A DNA stretch of 62,114 bases from Nodosilinea sp. FACHB-131 (GCF_014695395.1 NZ_JACJOF010000044.1:1-62114); one strand, 5' to 3'. Shown: positions 45,147 through 54,760, counted from the stretch's first letter. The notes: generated by a model not told the origin, from the sequence alone. Made by a program: numbers and translations.

Positions 45147-45812
45147 ATGACCACTTATCAGACTAAAAAACGCTCCACCCGTAGCCCCAACTCAGGGGCC
45201 AAGACCGCGCGACAGCTGCTCTACTGGCTGGCGATCGGCGTCGCCTGCGTCGTGGCGGCTGCCAACATGCTGCCCTACTGCAAAGCGGTATCCCTAGCCT
45301 TAATCAACATCTTTGACCTGCAAGGCCTGGTAGGCTTCTTTGGCAATCGTGCCCTGGCCCTGATCTCTATTCCCGTGGGGGTCGTGCTGTGGGCCTTCAT
45401 CCAGACGGCCGAGGCTTACCCGATTCTGCTGAAGCACGACCGCAAGCTGATGCGCTTGATTGCGCTTGAAGCCGATGCCGCCGACCAACTCCAGGTGAAT
45501 GAGGACGACGATCCCGCCCTCGTGCGGCTAAAGGAATGGTACAACCGCTTTCCCATGCTCAGCATCCGCACCGCTAATCGGGCCAGCCTGGTTGCCTATC
45601 TTGTGGATACCTTGATCTGCTTAACCGTCTTTCCGCCTGTTGATGGCGGGTTTGGGCAGCTGGTGTTTGTGATTTTTACGGGCCAATGGGGGCTGATCAA
45701 CTGGGGCAGTGTGGGGCTGATCGTCACCATGCTGTTCTGCTTTGAACTCATGGTGCGCTTCATCTTGTTTCTGGGCCTGCAATGGCACTACCTGAAACGT
45801 GCCCACGGTTAG
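45147..45812 (+). CDS. Four-TM membrane protein, 221 residues
   Basis: Basic cytoplasmic start (QTKKRSTRSPNSGAKTAR), TM segments around 25-48, 68-85, 150-165 and 175-210, with a long charged loop between 2 and 3 (LLKHDRKLMRLIALEADAAD). No family recognised. Placed between a putative exported protein and a TM-anchored ATPase, which suggests a shared membrane complex. Confidence 0.5.
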   Translation: MTTYQTKKRSTRSPNSGAKTARQLLYWLAIGVACVVAAANMLPYCKAVSLALINIFDLQGLVGFFGNRALALISIPVGVVLWAFIQTAEAYPILLKHDRKLMRLIALEADAADQLQVNEDDDPALVRLKEWYNRFPMLSIRTANRASLVAYLVDTLICLTVFPPVDGGFGQLVFVIFTGQWGLINWGSVGLIVTMLFCFELMVRFILFLGLQWHYLKRAHG

Positions 45813-45826
45813 ACAACACGGCAATC

Positions 45827-45844
45827 GGGGGCAACGATGCCCCC
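45827..45844 (+). terminator. Hairpin between the membrane protein and ATPase genes
   Basis: GGGGGCA ACGA TGCCCCC, 22 bp before the ATPase ATG; an attenuator or processing site, since transcription probably continues. Confidence 0.5.
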
Positions 45845-45865
45845 TTACGTTTTGGGGAAACCATC

Positions 45866-47287
45866 ATGAGCAATTTAGTCAAATCCCACCCTCTCTGGAT
45901 TGATACCGCTGAGGATGCCGCCGAAGGGATGCATAACCCCAAACTCTATATTGGGGGTGGCCTGGCCGGTGGGCTCGTGCTCGGTAGCCTGCTGAATCCA
46001 CTCACGGGCCTCGCCGCCCTGGCCTATGGCCTCTACCTGGCCTGGGATGCGAATGAGCGCAACAGCGACCAAATCGAGGCCGTCAGCGATGGGCTCATCG
46101 CCCACCTGTTGGATAAAAAGCAGCTGCGTAACTACCAAGCCGAGGTCGGTGCTGACCAGGTACAGGCAGAACTTGCTCAGGCGATCGCGCGGGAACTGCG
46201 CCTCTCAGACGAGGCCGAAACGTTGGCCAAGTCGTTGGGGCTGCTGGGTAAATCAAAGGCACGGCCACAACTGCTCCCAAAGCCGCTGGAGGCAGCAACA
46301 CCTAGCCCCTCATCGGGTGATGCTGTCCCGGTGCCGTTTGCCCCAATCCAACTTGACCCAGACTGCCCCCACTTCCTGTTGTTGGCGGGTAGCCGGGAGG
46401 GCAAAAGCAATGCCCTGCGCTGCTTGCTCGATGGCCATGCTCGCGTCAACTACGTGAGCACCAAGGCCACCGACCAGGTGCCAGCCCACTGGGAGGGCTA
46501 CGTGCTCTGGGGCACGCCGGAGGAGAAGGGGAAGCAACTGCAATGGTTGCTCGCTCACTGGGGAGCGAAGCTGGCCGCCCATGCTGAGGGCACCGACACT
46601 GAGCCGGAGTGGTTCGTCTTTGATGAGGCGATTCAAATTCGGACCTACGCCAAGCGCAGCAAGGTGAAAGGCCTGGCTGATGCTCTCGCCGGGCTACAGG
46701 TTGAGATTGCGACCCAGGGGGCGGCGATCGCGGCCTATGGGGTGCTGCTGGCTCAGACCAAAAATGCGGGGCCGTTGGGTATTGACCTCGACCTATTGCA
46801 GCAAAATTTCAGGATGGTTCTGCCTCTGAAAAGTAAGCGGCGGTTGGCCCTGTCAGTGATTGAAAAGATGGGTGGGCTACGGCTCACCCTTGAGCAACGG
46901 GAGGACATTCTCAGCCACCCTAACCGCTATCTCCAACTGTGGCTGGGTGAGGATGAGGACATCTACCACGATGTCTTACCCGAGTTTCAAGGGACGTTGA
47001 AGCCCTTAATGAAATGCCCTATTGAGAATGGCACCAGCGCACCGCAACAGCCTCAGGAAACGACCGCGCCTAAACCCTTAGGGGTGAGGATTTTAGATTA
47101 CCTGAAGGGGCATGGCGAGGCTAAGACGGCGAGGGAGATTCGCAACGCTTGCACCCGTCCCACGGATAACCCCAGGGCATCGACAGACGAAGTTAAAAAC
47201 TTGCTTTGTCTGTTAATTTCTGAAGGGCAAATTCAACGATGGGATGAGGGTAGTACCGAGCGCTACCAGGCGACTGGCACAGCGTAG
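45866..47287 (+). CDS. Membrane-anchored P-loop ATPase with C-terminal winged helix (FtsK/VirD4-like)
   Basis: 473 residues from ATG 45866 (GGGGAAA upstream). Hydrophobic pair near 25-60 (IGGGLAGGLVLGSLLNPL, LAALAYGLYLAW), coiled segment, Walker A AGSREGKS and Walker B WFVFDEAIQI, a sensor-like GVLLAQTKNAG, and a C-terminal winged helix (GVRILDYLKGHGEAKTAREI, LLCLLISEGQIQRW). This is the plan of DNA-translocating ATPases of the FtsK/coupling-protein class: membrane anchor, motor, DNA-binding wing. It could pump DNA in transfer, packaging or segregation; no relaxase or pilus gene is present. Confidence 0.55.
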   Translation: MSNLVKSHPLWIDTAEDAAEGMHNPKLYIGGGLAGGLVLGSLLNPLTGLAALAYGLYLAWDANERNSDQIEAVSDGLIAHLLDKKQLRNYQAEVGADQVQAELAQAIARELRLSDEAETLAKSLGLLGKSKARPQLLPKPLEAATPSPSSGDAVPVPFAPIQLDPDCPHFLLLAGSREGKSNALRCLLDGHARVNYVSTKATDQVPAHWEGYVLWGTPEEKGKQLQWLLAHWGAKLAAHAEGTDTEPEWFVFDEAIQIRTYAKRSKVKGLADALAGLQVEIATQGAAIAAYGVLLAQTKNAGPLGIDLDLLQQNFRMVLPLKSKRRLALSVIEKMGGLRLTLEQREDILSHPNRYLQLWLGEDEDIYHDVLPEFQGTLKPLMKCPIENGTSAPQQPQETTAPKPLGVRILDYLKGHGEAKTAREIRNACTRPTDNPRASTDEVKNLLCLLISEGQIQRWDEGSTERYQATGTA

Positions 47288-47324
47288 GTGTAGGCGTAGG
47301 TGAGCCATAGAAAGAGGTGTAGGC

Positions 47325-47416
47325 GCCCTCACCTACGACACCTACGACACCTACACCCCCTCACCTACACCCCCTCACCTACACCCCCTCACCTACACCA
47401 CCTACACTCCGACTGT
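47325..47416. repeat. Direct CACCTAC repeats with 14-bp period: iteron-like array
   Basis: TCACCTACACCCCC repeats at 47361, 47375 and 47389, with more CACCTAC/CGACACCTAC units before and after. Just upstream (47283-47300) the complement GTAGGTGTAGGCGTAGGTG occurs, so the whole can fold into a large hairpin. Directly follows the ATPase stop. Possible origin or protein-binding array. Confidence 0.6.
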
Positions 47417-47451
47417 CACACACCTGTCTGAGCTATTTAGGAATAGCAAAT

Positions 47452-47694
47452 ATGACCTGGCGATGCCCTTACACCCCACTCGAATTGCACCAGCTCAACC
47501 CTCACGATTTTGCCTATGGCGATCGCGTTGTCTTGCCCGATGGTCGCACTGGTATGATGAGCAAGGTCGGCTACAAATATGGTCACGTCGATGTCGATTC
47601 TGGGGCTGATTGGAAAGGCTACCTGACCGAGCTGAGGCCAGCGATACCCGATAAAGTAGGACAGCCCAGGGTGCAGCAATTGAGTCTGCTGTAG
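47452..47694 (+). CDS. Small hypothetical protein, 80 residues
   Basis: Beta-rich with PHDFAYGDRVVLPDGRTGMM then SKVGYKYGHVDVDSG, an SH3/KOW-like small barrel by pattern. ATG follows the CACCTAC array; ribosome site AGGAATAGCAAAT is fair. A hairpin ACCCCAT...ATGGGGGT follows at 47724-47752. Confidence 0.5.
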   Translation: MTWRCPYTPLELHQLNPHDFAYGDRVVLPDGRTGMMSKVGYKYGHVDVDSGADWKGYLTELRPAIPDKVGQPRVQQLSLL

Positions 47695-48378
47695 CGCGAT
47701 CTCGCAGAAACCAAACAAAAACCCCATAGGCCAGCGGTGCCGATGGGGGTTAGGTCTCAGGGTGCATCTACGATTCAGGACTTTGCCCGCTACTAGCCTA
47801 GGATGCCCTCGTCAGTGGGGGTGGTAGCAGGGGTAAGCTATTTAGCGTAAATGGAATTTCACATCTGCCCCTGGCGATCGCTGAGGGCGTTTTATTGGTT
47901 ACTGTCGCTGCCGCACTACTGCTCCCCAGCATCTTGGCCATAACCCCTCGTAACCATCCAAATGGGTCTTGGTCTGTGGAGCGGTAGCAGAGGGCATATC
48001 GAGACTGTACCGCCAGTCAAATCGCTAACCCAATTGATGAGTGGGGTTTAGGAGGATTTAGCCCCGACAGCGATGGCGTAATGTCTAAACGGTTCGGGAG
48101 CGCGGCCCTCCGAGGCGTAGCCACCGCCTGGGCCTTGCCCATTTGCCGCCCAATGACACCTAGAGAATGGGTATTCAGCAGGGGCCTTGTACCATTTGCC
48201 GGCCAAGACCGCCATACAACTCCATACTGGGGAAGGGTGGGATCGCAAGGGTGAGGCGCGATCGGCCAGATGGCTTAGGGTGGTGCTTTAGCTAAAGTCG
48301 TGGATGAGATCGCGGTGGCCACCTGAAATGTGACCAATTTCGGGTGAAGCTATGGAGGAGTCGTAAGGATAGCAAGCG
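47695..48378. other. Intergenic with decayed sequence
   Basis: Hairpin at about 47724-47752, then an open but startless stretch reading VTVAAALLLPSILAITP near 47905 that looks like an old signal or TM segment, and a HIP1 site. No supported gene. Confidence 0.4.
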
Positions 48379-49620
48379 GTGCCCCGAAAACCTAAGGCAG
48401 AGAAGCAGCGAGAGGATATCGAGAGGGTAGCCCTTGAGCTTTATCACAACCGGCTACTGCTAAGTCAACCAGGGAACGAACACAGCGACTGGGCGAAGGC
48501 CGAGAAGATTGTCCGCAACCCAATCAGAACGATGCTATTTGTAAGCCATCGCCCGCTCATTAAGCTCAAGCAACCTACCCAACAAGCCTTTAAATTCCTG
48601 GCATGGGACACCCCGAGGTGGTTCCTATTCTCCTTACCCCAGATGGAATGGATGAAGCTACTAGCGGTTCCTCTGGTTATAGCCGCTGCCGGTAGCATTA
48701 TTACCGGACACATTCAAAGGGAAGCTAATCAAAATGCAGTTCTCAAAGCGTACTTTGACAAGCTTGAGGATCTTACATTTACGCGAAAACTTTTAACTGA
48801 AACACCTGATGAGGGTGCCATCGTCCTAGCTCGGGGGCGAACGGTGGCGGCACTTCGTGAACTAGACCATGTTAGAAAAACGCAACTCATTGCTTTTCTG
48901 GCAGCTTCAGACATATCACGGATAAAAGAAGAGTCAGCAGAACCCGTGATTAGCTTTAAAGGGCAAAATCTGTCTGACCTAGATCTTCATGGAATAAACC
49001 TATCTAACGTGGATTTTCAATCCAGCAATCTAGACAGAGCCAACCTCCAAGGGGCGACCCTGGTTAGCACCAACCTCCAAGGGGCGTTCCTGGCCAGAGC
49101 CAACCTCCAAGGGGCAACCCTAGACAGCGCCAATCTCCAAGGGGCGACCCTGGTTAGCACCAACCTCCAAGGGGTGTTCCTGGCCAGAGCTAACCTCCAA
49201 GGGGCGACCCTAGACAGCGCTAACTTTCAACGGGCGACCCTAGACAGCGCCAACCTCCAATGGGCGACCCTAGACAGCGCCGACCTTCAAGAGGCGTCCC
49301 TGTACAACGCCAACCTCCAATGGGCGTTCCTGGCCAGCGCCAATCTCCAAGAGGCGACCCTGGCCAGCGCCAACCTCCAATGGGCGTTCCTGGCCAGCGC
49401 CAACCTCGAAGGGGCGAACCTAGACAGAGCCAACCTCGAAGGAGCGAACCTGGTCAGAGCCAACCTCGAAGGGGCAAACCTGGTCAGAGCCAACCTCGAA
49501 GGAGCAAAGTTCCTAACCCAAGAGCAGCTCACGACGGCTAAGCTCTGCCAAACTACCCTGCCGGAGGGCATCGCCCTTAACCCCAACCGCGACTGCCAAG
49601 AACTGGGGATTGATCCATAA
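48379..49620 (+). CDS. Membrane-anchored pentapeptide-repeat protein
   Basis: 413 residues from GTG 48379. Basic N-terminus (MPRKPKAEKQREDIERVALE), one TM helix (LLAVPLVIAAAGSIITGHIQ, about 92-112), helical linker, then over 25 pentapeptides A(N/D)LxxA giving a right-handed quadrilateral beta helix. At DNA level the solenoid is a tandem 30-bp repeat (core GCCAACCTCCAAGGGGCGAC), so it is recently expanded. It has no EAD or shared C-terminal module, so it is separate from the 14-24 kb family. The hinge CAELTTAKLCQTTLPEG-type end (LCQTTLPEGIALNPNRDC) is seen in similar cyanobacterial proteins. Confidence 0.75.
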   Translation: MPRKPKAEKQREDIERVALELYHNRLLLSQPGNEHSDWAKAEKIVRNPIRTMLFVSHRPLIKLKQPTQQAFKFLAWDTPRWFLFSLPQMEWMKLLAVPLVIAAAGSIITGHIQREANQNAVLKAYFDKLEDLTFTRKLLTETPDEGAIVLARGRTVAALRELDHVRKTQLIAFLAASDISRIKEESAEPVISFKGQNLSDLDLHGINLSNVDFQSSNLDRANLQGATLVSTNLQGAFLARANLQGATLDSANLQGATLVSTNLQGVFLARANLQGATLDSANFQRATLDSANLQWATLDSADLQEASLYNANLQWAFLASANLQEATLASANLQWAFLASANLEGANLDRANLEGANLVRANLEGANLVRANLEGAKFLTQEQLTTAKLCQTTLPEGIALNPNRDCQELGIDP

Positions 49621-50213
49621 ACGGAAGAGTGGGCCGACCCATGAGGAAGCCTTGCACCTACTCGACATACCGCGCCGTCATGCTGATGCTGCTATGCGAG
49701 GTGAGCGGTGCGACGACATCTTTGAGAAAAAATGGGCACCCGTGATCCTCGTAGCATCCGCCTCCACTGAGTTGTTAGCGCTACCAGGAGTGATGTTGGG
49801 TCTCATTCTTCGACCCACTTTACAGCAAGCTCGATCGCACCGGGTAACTAATGAAAGAAGCTGATGGCCCAGTAGGGGGGTACCAGCCCAGCAAACCAAA
49901 CGCCTCCCCCTAAGGTTTGAGATCTGACAGATTCGTAAAGATCTGCTACCAAAAATTTATGAAAGGGGGAAAAATGATATTTTCAATGAACAAGTTAATA
50001 CATTGATGTGCAAAACAATTGTCTCCTTGGCCCTCGCTCCTACAATCTTTCTTTATCCACGATAGCTGGCCGCTGAACTCTTTCTGAATTAATCATCTTT
50101 ACATATTGAGTCTCTGCAAAGCTTTTTCATGCATAGGAAAACCACGCAGAGATTCATCACAATTGACATCATGTTCAAGCATACGTTCAATACATTAAAG
50201 ATTTGAGGTAAGA
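49621..50213. other. Intergenic, no supported gene
   Basis: TAGGGGG (49873) / CCCCCTA (49906) could be the end of the pentapeptide transcript. The rest is AT-rich and leads to the holin. A short frame at 49610-49864 overlaps the previous stop and is not supported. Confidence 0.4.
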
Positions 50214-50870
50214 ATGGCAACAATCCAGGAACTCGTATCGATTGGGGCGCCACTCTTTGGGGCTGTTCTTGGTGGCCCTCCTGGACTCGCCGCTGGGGCG
50301 ATTAGTCTGATAATCAATGCCTTGGGCCTTCCGAGCAATTACTCGGTGCAGGACATAACCAAGGAGGTTCAAGCTGATCCCGAGGCGGCAAGCAGGCTCA
50401 GAGAACTTGAATTAAATAATCAGCAATATCTACTCGGTCTCAAGCTTCAGATAGAGCAAGCCGAACATGCTGATAGGGCTAACGCACGTGCACGCGAAGT
50501 TGCCATAACAAATGCTACGGGCTCAAGGGATTGGTTTGCTGCAGGTTTAGGTGTCTTCGTTGTTCTGGCCTTCACACTGGTACTCTGCTCAATGATCTTT
50601 AGACCAACAAGATCGGAGTCGCAAAGAGATCCTAATACGTCAGCCCTTATCAACATATTAGTAGGAGCCTTGACTGCAGGATATAGTACAGTTTTAAGCT
50701 ACTACTTCGGTTCGTCTTCAGGCAGTAAAAACAAAGATGAAACCATAGCTTTATTAACTCAGCCACCCGAATCGCGAAGCACTCAAGTAGAACCACCTCC
50801 GCCCTCTCCCCCCTTAATAATCCCATCCACAGCATCTACAGTCCCACGTAAGACATGGAGGGATGAGTAA
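50214..50870 (+). CDS. Phage-type holin, GTA-holin (3TM)-like
   Basis: 218 residues. Glycine-rich first hydrophobic part (GAPLFGAVLGGPPGLAAGAI), then DPEAASRLRELELNNQQYLL and a DRANAR helix, then two TM segments (FAAGLGVFVVLAFTLVLCSM; LINILVGALTAGYSTVLSYY). The order hydrophobic, DPE..LRELE, AR helix, TM pair matches 3TM holins of gene-transfer agents and phages. A proline-rich tail is cytoplasmic. It precedes the lysin at 51015 in the same direction: holin-endolysin order. Confidence 0.65.
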   Translation: MATIQELVSIGAPLFGAVLGGPPGLAAGAISLIINALGLPSNYSVQDITKEVQADPEAASRLRELELNNQQYLLGLKLQIEQAEHADRANARAREVAITNATGSRDWFAAGLGVFVVLAFTLVLCSMIFRPTRSESQRDPNTSALINILVGALTAGYSTVLSYYFGSSSGSKNKDETIALLTQPPESRSTQVEPPPPSPPLIIPSTASTVPRKTWRDE

Positions 50871-51014
50871 GAATGTCGATACAATGCATCTCCTTCTCTT
50901 AATTGTCATTTTTTCAAATTCACCGTCTCCAATTGATTCTATGAGGCCAGTTACTCCCGATCTGTGACGACCTATCGTTCCTCTGGCTCAACAACATACT
51001 TAGAGGGTTGAAAG

Positions 51015-53345
51015 ATGAGTTCTAACTTCGATTTGGACTTAGCGATTGATCAGGCCTGCGATCGGGCACAACAATTTCTTGACAAACTACGCAAGGACAA
51101 GCCGAGGGATGGCGATCCGCGTATAGGAGACGTGCGGTTGTTGGATACTTTTCTTCGCCAGCTTCCAATTACTCCACTACCCGATCGACCATTAAGGGCC
51201 ATGCCTCTTAAAGGTCTAGGCCTCGGCAATGTCCAGCCAGGGGATGATTTCGATTTGAACTTGGCGATTGATCAGGCCTGCGATCGGGCACAACAATTTC
51301 TTGACCAACTACGCAAGAATAAGCCGAAGGATGGCGATCCGCGTATGGGAGACGTGCGATTGTTGGATGCCTTTCTTCGTCAGATTCCAATACTTCCACT
51401 ACCCGATCGACCAAGAGGGGACATGCCTCTTAAAGGTCTAGGATATGGCAATGTCCAGCCAGGAGATTCCGGATCGGTTCTGCAAGCACTTAAACCTCTA
51501 CTTGAGTTTATTTACTCAGGTGAAGGTGGCTACGACTCCTATAACCGAGGTAGAGCAGGAGATTCACCTGGCGGATGGCGTGGTGGGCTTCAAAAACTCA
51601 CGATTGCTGAAATCATGCAGTTGCAGAAAGATAAAAAGGTCTATGCCGTTGGTGCCGCCCAGTTCATCCCTACGACCTTGCCAATTGCACTAAAGGATTC
51701 CGAATTGACGGAAAAAGATCTTTTCAACGCTGAGAATCAGGATCGTTTAGCAATAGCCCTACTACTCGGTAGTAAACGGCCTAAATTGGCGGCTTACCTG
51801 AAGGGTAAGAACAACGATCTGGATGAGGCACAGATTGAATTAGCCGAAGAGTGGGCCTCAGTGCCGATGCCCGATGGTAGGGGACGTTATGATGGTGATT
51901 CTGCAGGAAACAGGGCTACCCAAAAGGTGCATGAGGTACGTAAAGCATTAGAGAATGCACGGAATGCTTTGCGGGATTTCAACAATAAAAACAATAATAA
52001 GAAGCCCGATCACGGGTCTAGAGAAACACCGAAAAAGCCAAGTATTGAAAAGTTTATCGAAAGCCCAAACTTCAGTAGTCGCGCTGGTGCTGGCATTGAT
52101 TCAATTGTTCTTCACTATACAACGGCAAGCAATGTTCAAAGTACGATAAATCATTTTCTTAATCCAGCCCCACCTTGTCCAGCAGATCCTAGAAAAAAAT
52201 GTCCTGTATCTGCTCACTACATCATTGACAAAAATGGTGATATTTATCAAATGGTAAGAGATACTGATAAAGCCTGGCATGCAGGAAATTTTAATCTTAA
52301 AAGTATTGGCATTGAGCATGTGGCTAAGAAAGGCGATAAATTTACCCAAGCTCAAGAAAAATCATCAATTGCCTTGATACGCTGGTTAATGACCGAATAC
52401 AAAATCCCTGCTGCTAATATTTTGGCTCACAAAGAAGCTCCAGGAAATACAACTCGATGTCCGGGAGAATTATTCGGAGATGATGGAAGTAGTTCAAAAC
52501 TAAAGATGTTCAATGCTTGGGTTGCCAAACATTTTGAACGTCCCATGACTCCTGGTGATGATGCAGATAAGGTTAATGAAGACACTCGCAGTATCTATAT
52601 TGTAAAACCGGGGGATACATTCTTTCGGATTGCTACTATCCACGGTATGTCAGTTGACGAACTGAAAGCACTTAATCCAAATATCTCAGAAATTGACAAA
52701 ATATTTCCTGGGCAAACCATCATTGTTTCTACTTCATCTAGTGATGCTGCAAGCGATGATGGAAATATTGGTTTTGATTTCAAGATTGCAGAAAAATTCA
52801 TTTCAGCAGAGGCCGGTACTCACCAATTCTTTTCAAATCCCATTTTGGGTGCTGGTAAGATTACAGGTGGGTTTATGGAGTTGTCATCCGCTCATAGTAA
52901 AAAAGGAGAACTGAAAGCTATTTATTTAGATAATTCGTTGAAAACTTTGCCGCCCGCCAATCGAAATATCGGTATAGACTACGTGATTAATGATTCTCAA
53001 GTTAGGGCTTGGTATGCTGGCACGGTGACTCAACGCGGTGTTGAGAAAGGATATGGAAACCGGGTTCATATTCTATTAGATATTGAGTTTAACTTTGAGG
53101 GAGTCAGTTATGCTATTTATCAAGCGTATGCTCATCTTCGTTCAATATCTGTCAGCCGTGGAGAAAAGATTAACCAAGGGCAAACGATTGGCGTTATGGG
53201 TGGCTCCTCTACTAAGTTCCGGGAGGGGAAGCTAGTCCTAGTTCAAGACGCATATCCTCTACATGTAGATTTAGATACTTACATCCGCAAAAATGGTGAG
53301 CGTATTTCCATCAATCCTCAACTCATTGATAAGCAGTTAGGTTGA
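51015..53345 (+). CDS. Multidomain peptidoglycan hydrolase: duplicated N-domain, lysozyme-like, amidase, LysM, M23-like
   Basis: 776 residues. (1) A 74-residue unit repeated twice at 1-150 (FDLDLAIDQACDRAQQFLDK; DPRIGDVRLLDTFLRQ), of unknown role. (2) Lysozyme-like domain at about 155-300 with YSGEGGYDSYNRG (Glu) and AVGAAQFIPTTL. (3) Amidase_2 at 345-490: zinc His in IVLHYTT, GIEHVA, and HKEAPGNTTRCPG. (4) LysM at 525-572 (IYIVKPGDTFFRIATIHGMS). (5) C-terminal M23-like fold at 620-770, but the first zinc His is Asn (NIGIDYV) and the last HxH is PLH, so it is probably inactive; YAHL remains. No signal peptide: release would need the holin. Looks like a phage or bacteriocin-type lysin. Confidence 0.85.
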   Translation: MSSNFDLDLAIDQACDRAQQFLDKLRKDKPRDGDPRIGDVRLLDTFLRQLPITPLPDRPLRAMPLKGLGLGNVQPGDDFDLNLAIDQACDRAQQFLDQLRKNKPKDGDPRMGDVRLLDAFLRQIPILPLPDRPRGDMPLKGLGYGNVQPGDSGSVLQALKPLLEFIYSGEGGYDSYNRGRAGDSPGGWRGGLQKLTIAEIMQLQKDKKVYAVGAAQFIPTTLPIALKDSELTEKDLFNAENQDRLAIALLLGSKRPKLAAYLKGKNNDLDEAQIELAEEWASVPMPDGRGRYDGDSAGNRATQKVHEVRKALENARNALRDFNNKNNNKKPDHGSRETPKKPSIEKFIESPNFSSRAGAGIDSIVLHYTTASNVQSTINHFLNPAPPCPADPRKKCPVSAHYIIDKNGDIYQMVRDTDKAWHAGNFNLKSIGIEHVAKKGDKFTQAQEKSSIALIRWLMTEYKIPAANILAHKEAPGNTTRCPGELFGDDGSSSKLKMFNAWVAKHFERPMTPGDDADKVNEDTRSIYIVKPGDTFFRIATIHGMSVDELKALNPNISEIDKIFPGQTIIVSTSSSDAASDDGNIGFDFKIAEKFISAEAGTHQFFSNPILGAGKITGGFMELSSAHSKKGELKAIYLDNSLKTLPPANRNIGIDYVINDSQVRAWYAGTVTQRGVEKGYGNRVHILLDIEFNFEGVSYAIYQAYAHLRSISVSRGEKINQGQTIGVMGGSSTKFREGKLVLVQDAYPLHVDLDTYIRKNGERISINPQLIDKQLG

Positions 53346-53420
53346 ACTGTTTAGTTATATTTGAAGACAGCTCGATCGCCATCGGACAATAGCTTGTTAA
53401 CAGGCGATAGGAGCTGTAAG

Positions 53421-54487
53421 GGCACTGGTCTGTTAAGAGGAGATGCATCGAAACCCTCTTATGCAAAGGATTTCCTGAGTTGATAAGGGTCTAGAGCATA
53501 GACCTATCGCCATGGCTGGAGTAGTGCGTTTCTTTAACCCCCAATGCGATCTGACCCAGTTGTGAATGATTCGCTGCGCATCTAAGGCTCTTTGCAAGGC
53601 CACTCGTGTCTTGGCGTACAAGTTTTGACGCCGACGATAGGCGCTACACCGTCGCCTCAGAGCGGCATTTTGAGCCTCGTTATGATTGGCATGAACCTCC
53701 GCCGCTGGGCTGATGGCGGTAAACGGATGCTCCGTCTTGAGCCAGACGACACGACGTTGACCTTGAGACCCTTTGATCTTCACTGCCACTTCCAGTCCTT
53801 CTCGCCAGACTTTTCGAGTCAGGTAGCCACTTGGATAATCGCGACGCGCTAGACAGACGCTGGCCAAGTCCCACAACGCCTTGGCGTAGCATCGCTCACC
53901 GTCGGTGAACCACCGAATGTAAGGGCAGGCTTGAGCCCACCGCCAAGCTTGTTGGGTGCCTTGTTGGAACAGGATGGCATCCTTGTGTCCGGCATGAGCC
54001 GCTACCCAATAGCGACTGCTGCGTTCGATGAAATGAATCGTCCATCCTTCAGACCTCTCGGGGGGGAAGGTTCTCGGCAACGCGAGTGTACACTTCGTCG
54101 CCTTCTAGCGTGACATCACAACCCTCAAGCGCAGGCGGTGACCAAGCGTCCACCGTATCGGCGAGACGTTGTTCCCAGCGCAGAAGCGTGGAGTGTGATT
54201 TACCAAAGGACCGTGCCGTCGCTCGCACTCCCATCCCTTCGCTACGAACATTGAGCGCAAAGGCCACGACTGAGCTGGGGGCTCGTAATCGAGCCATTGG
54301 GGTACCTGTCCGTTCATTGAATTACTTGCCGCAATCTCGACAGCGATACCGCTGCATGAGAGTACCGTCTAAACGAGGCTCTCGACCGTTTTTGCTAACC
54401 TGTTGGCTCTGGCAGTGAGGACAATCCATCGCGTGACCTCGTTGCACTGCCAGTATTCTAGCTCTCATCGATTAACAGACCAGTGCC
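53421..54487 (-). mobile_element. IS1-family-like insertion sequence, inactive
   Basis: 16-bp perfect terminal inverted repeats GGCACTGGTCTGTTAA (53421-53436) and its complement (54472-54487). Length 1067 bp. No matching target duplication was seen (flanks CTGTAAG and GTATGCT), suggesting old or rearranged ends. It lies next to an attC relic. Confidence 0.75.
53433..54429 (-). pseudogene. IS1-like transposase, nonsense and frameshift
   Basis: From ATG 54429: MDCPHCQSQQVSKNGREPRL and CRDCGK (zinc-finger InsA part), an in-frame TAA at 54322-54324 where KRF is expected, then FNERTGTPMARLRAPSSVV with an HTH, EGDEVYTRVAENLPP, a frame change at a run of seven C near 54065, then EGWTIHFIERSSRYWVAAHA, FTDGERCY, and HNEAQNAALRRR. 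In active IS1 elements the two halves join by -1 frameshift; here the extra stop breaks the first half. Confidence 0.75.
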
Positions 54488-54514
54488 GTATGCTTTTATG
54501 GCGCAATTCAAGTG

Positions 54515-54612
54515 CTAAAGTTGCCCATCACCCGCCGCAGATTACCTCTGCATCACAACTGATAGGCTTTCCGTCAACCTAGCCTACAGCACGGGCGATT
54601 GCATCGGTGATG
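54515..54612 (-). other. attC relic downstream of the epoxide-hydrolase-like gene
   Basis: Shares TGCCCATCACCCGCCGC with the attC at 618-702, and the right side has GGGCGATTGCATC where that site has GGGCGTTGTTAGATTC. Core boxes are lost. It lies 150 bp after the minus-strand hydrolase stop, where a cassette end would be. Confidence 0.4.
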
Positions 54613-54760
54613 TCAGGTCTGCAATTATGCAAATTGATCGCTGAATGCAAATATCCGTGCTCAGTAGAAGATGGAGGATGTGCCCTAAGTTCTAGCCCAC
54701 CGCGCTGCTTATATTAAAGGATTATCCTCTTAAATAGATTACGTTCTCCCTAGTTGTAAT

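Noticed and set aside
45866..47287. Filamentous-phage Zot/pI assembly protein
   Set aside because: In Zot proteins the ATPase is N-terminal and the TM helix follows; here the order is reversed and a winged helix ends the protein.
47325..47416. CRISPR array
   Set aside because: The period is 14 bp with no spacer between units.
48984..49510. CRISPR array
   Set aside because: The 30-bp periodic DNA is coding pentapeptide repeat in frame, without spacers.
49610..49864. 84-residue plus-strand frame after the pentapeptide gene
   Set aside because: Overlaps the preceding stop, has no ribosome site, and reads unlike a protein family.
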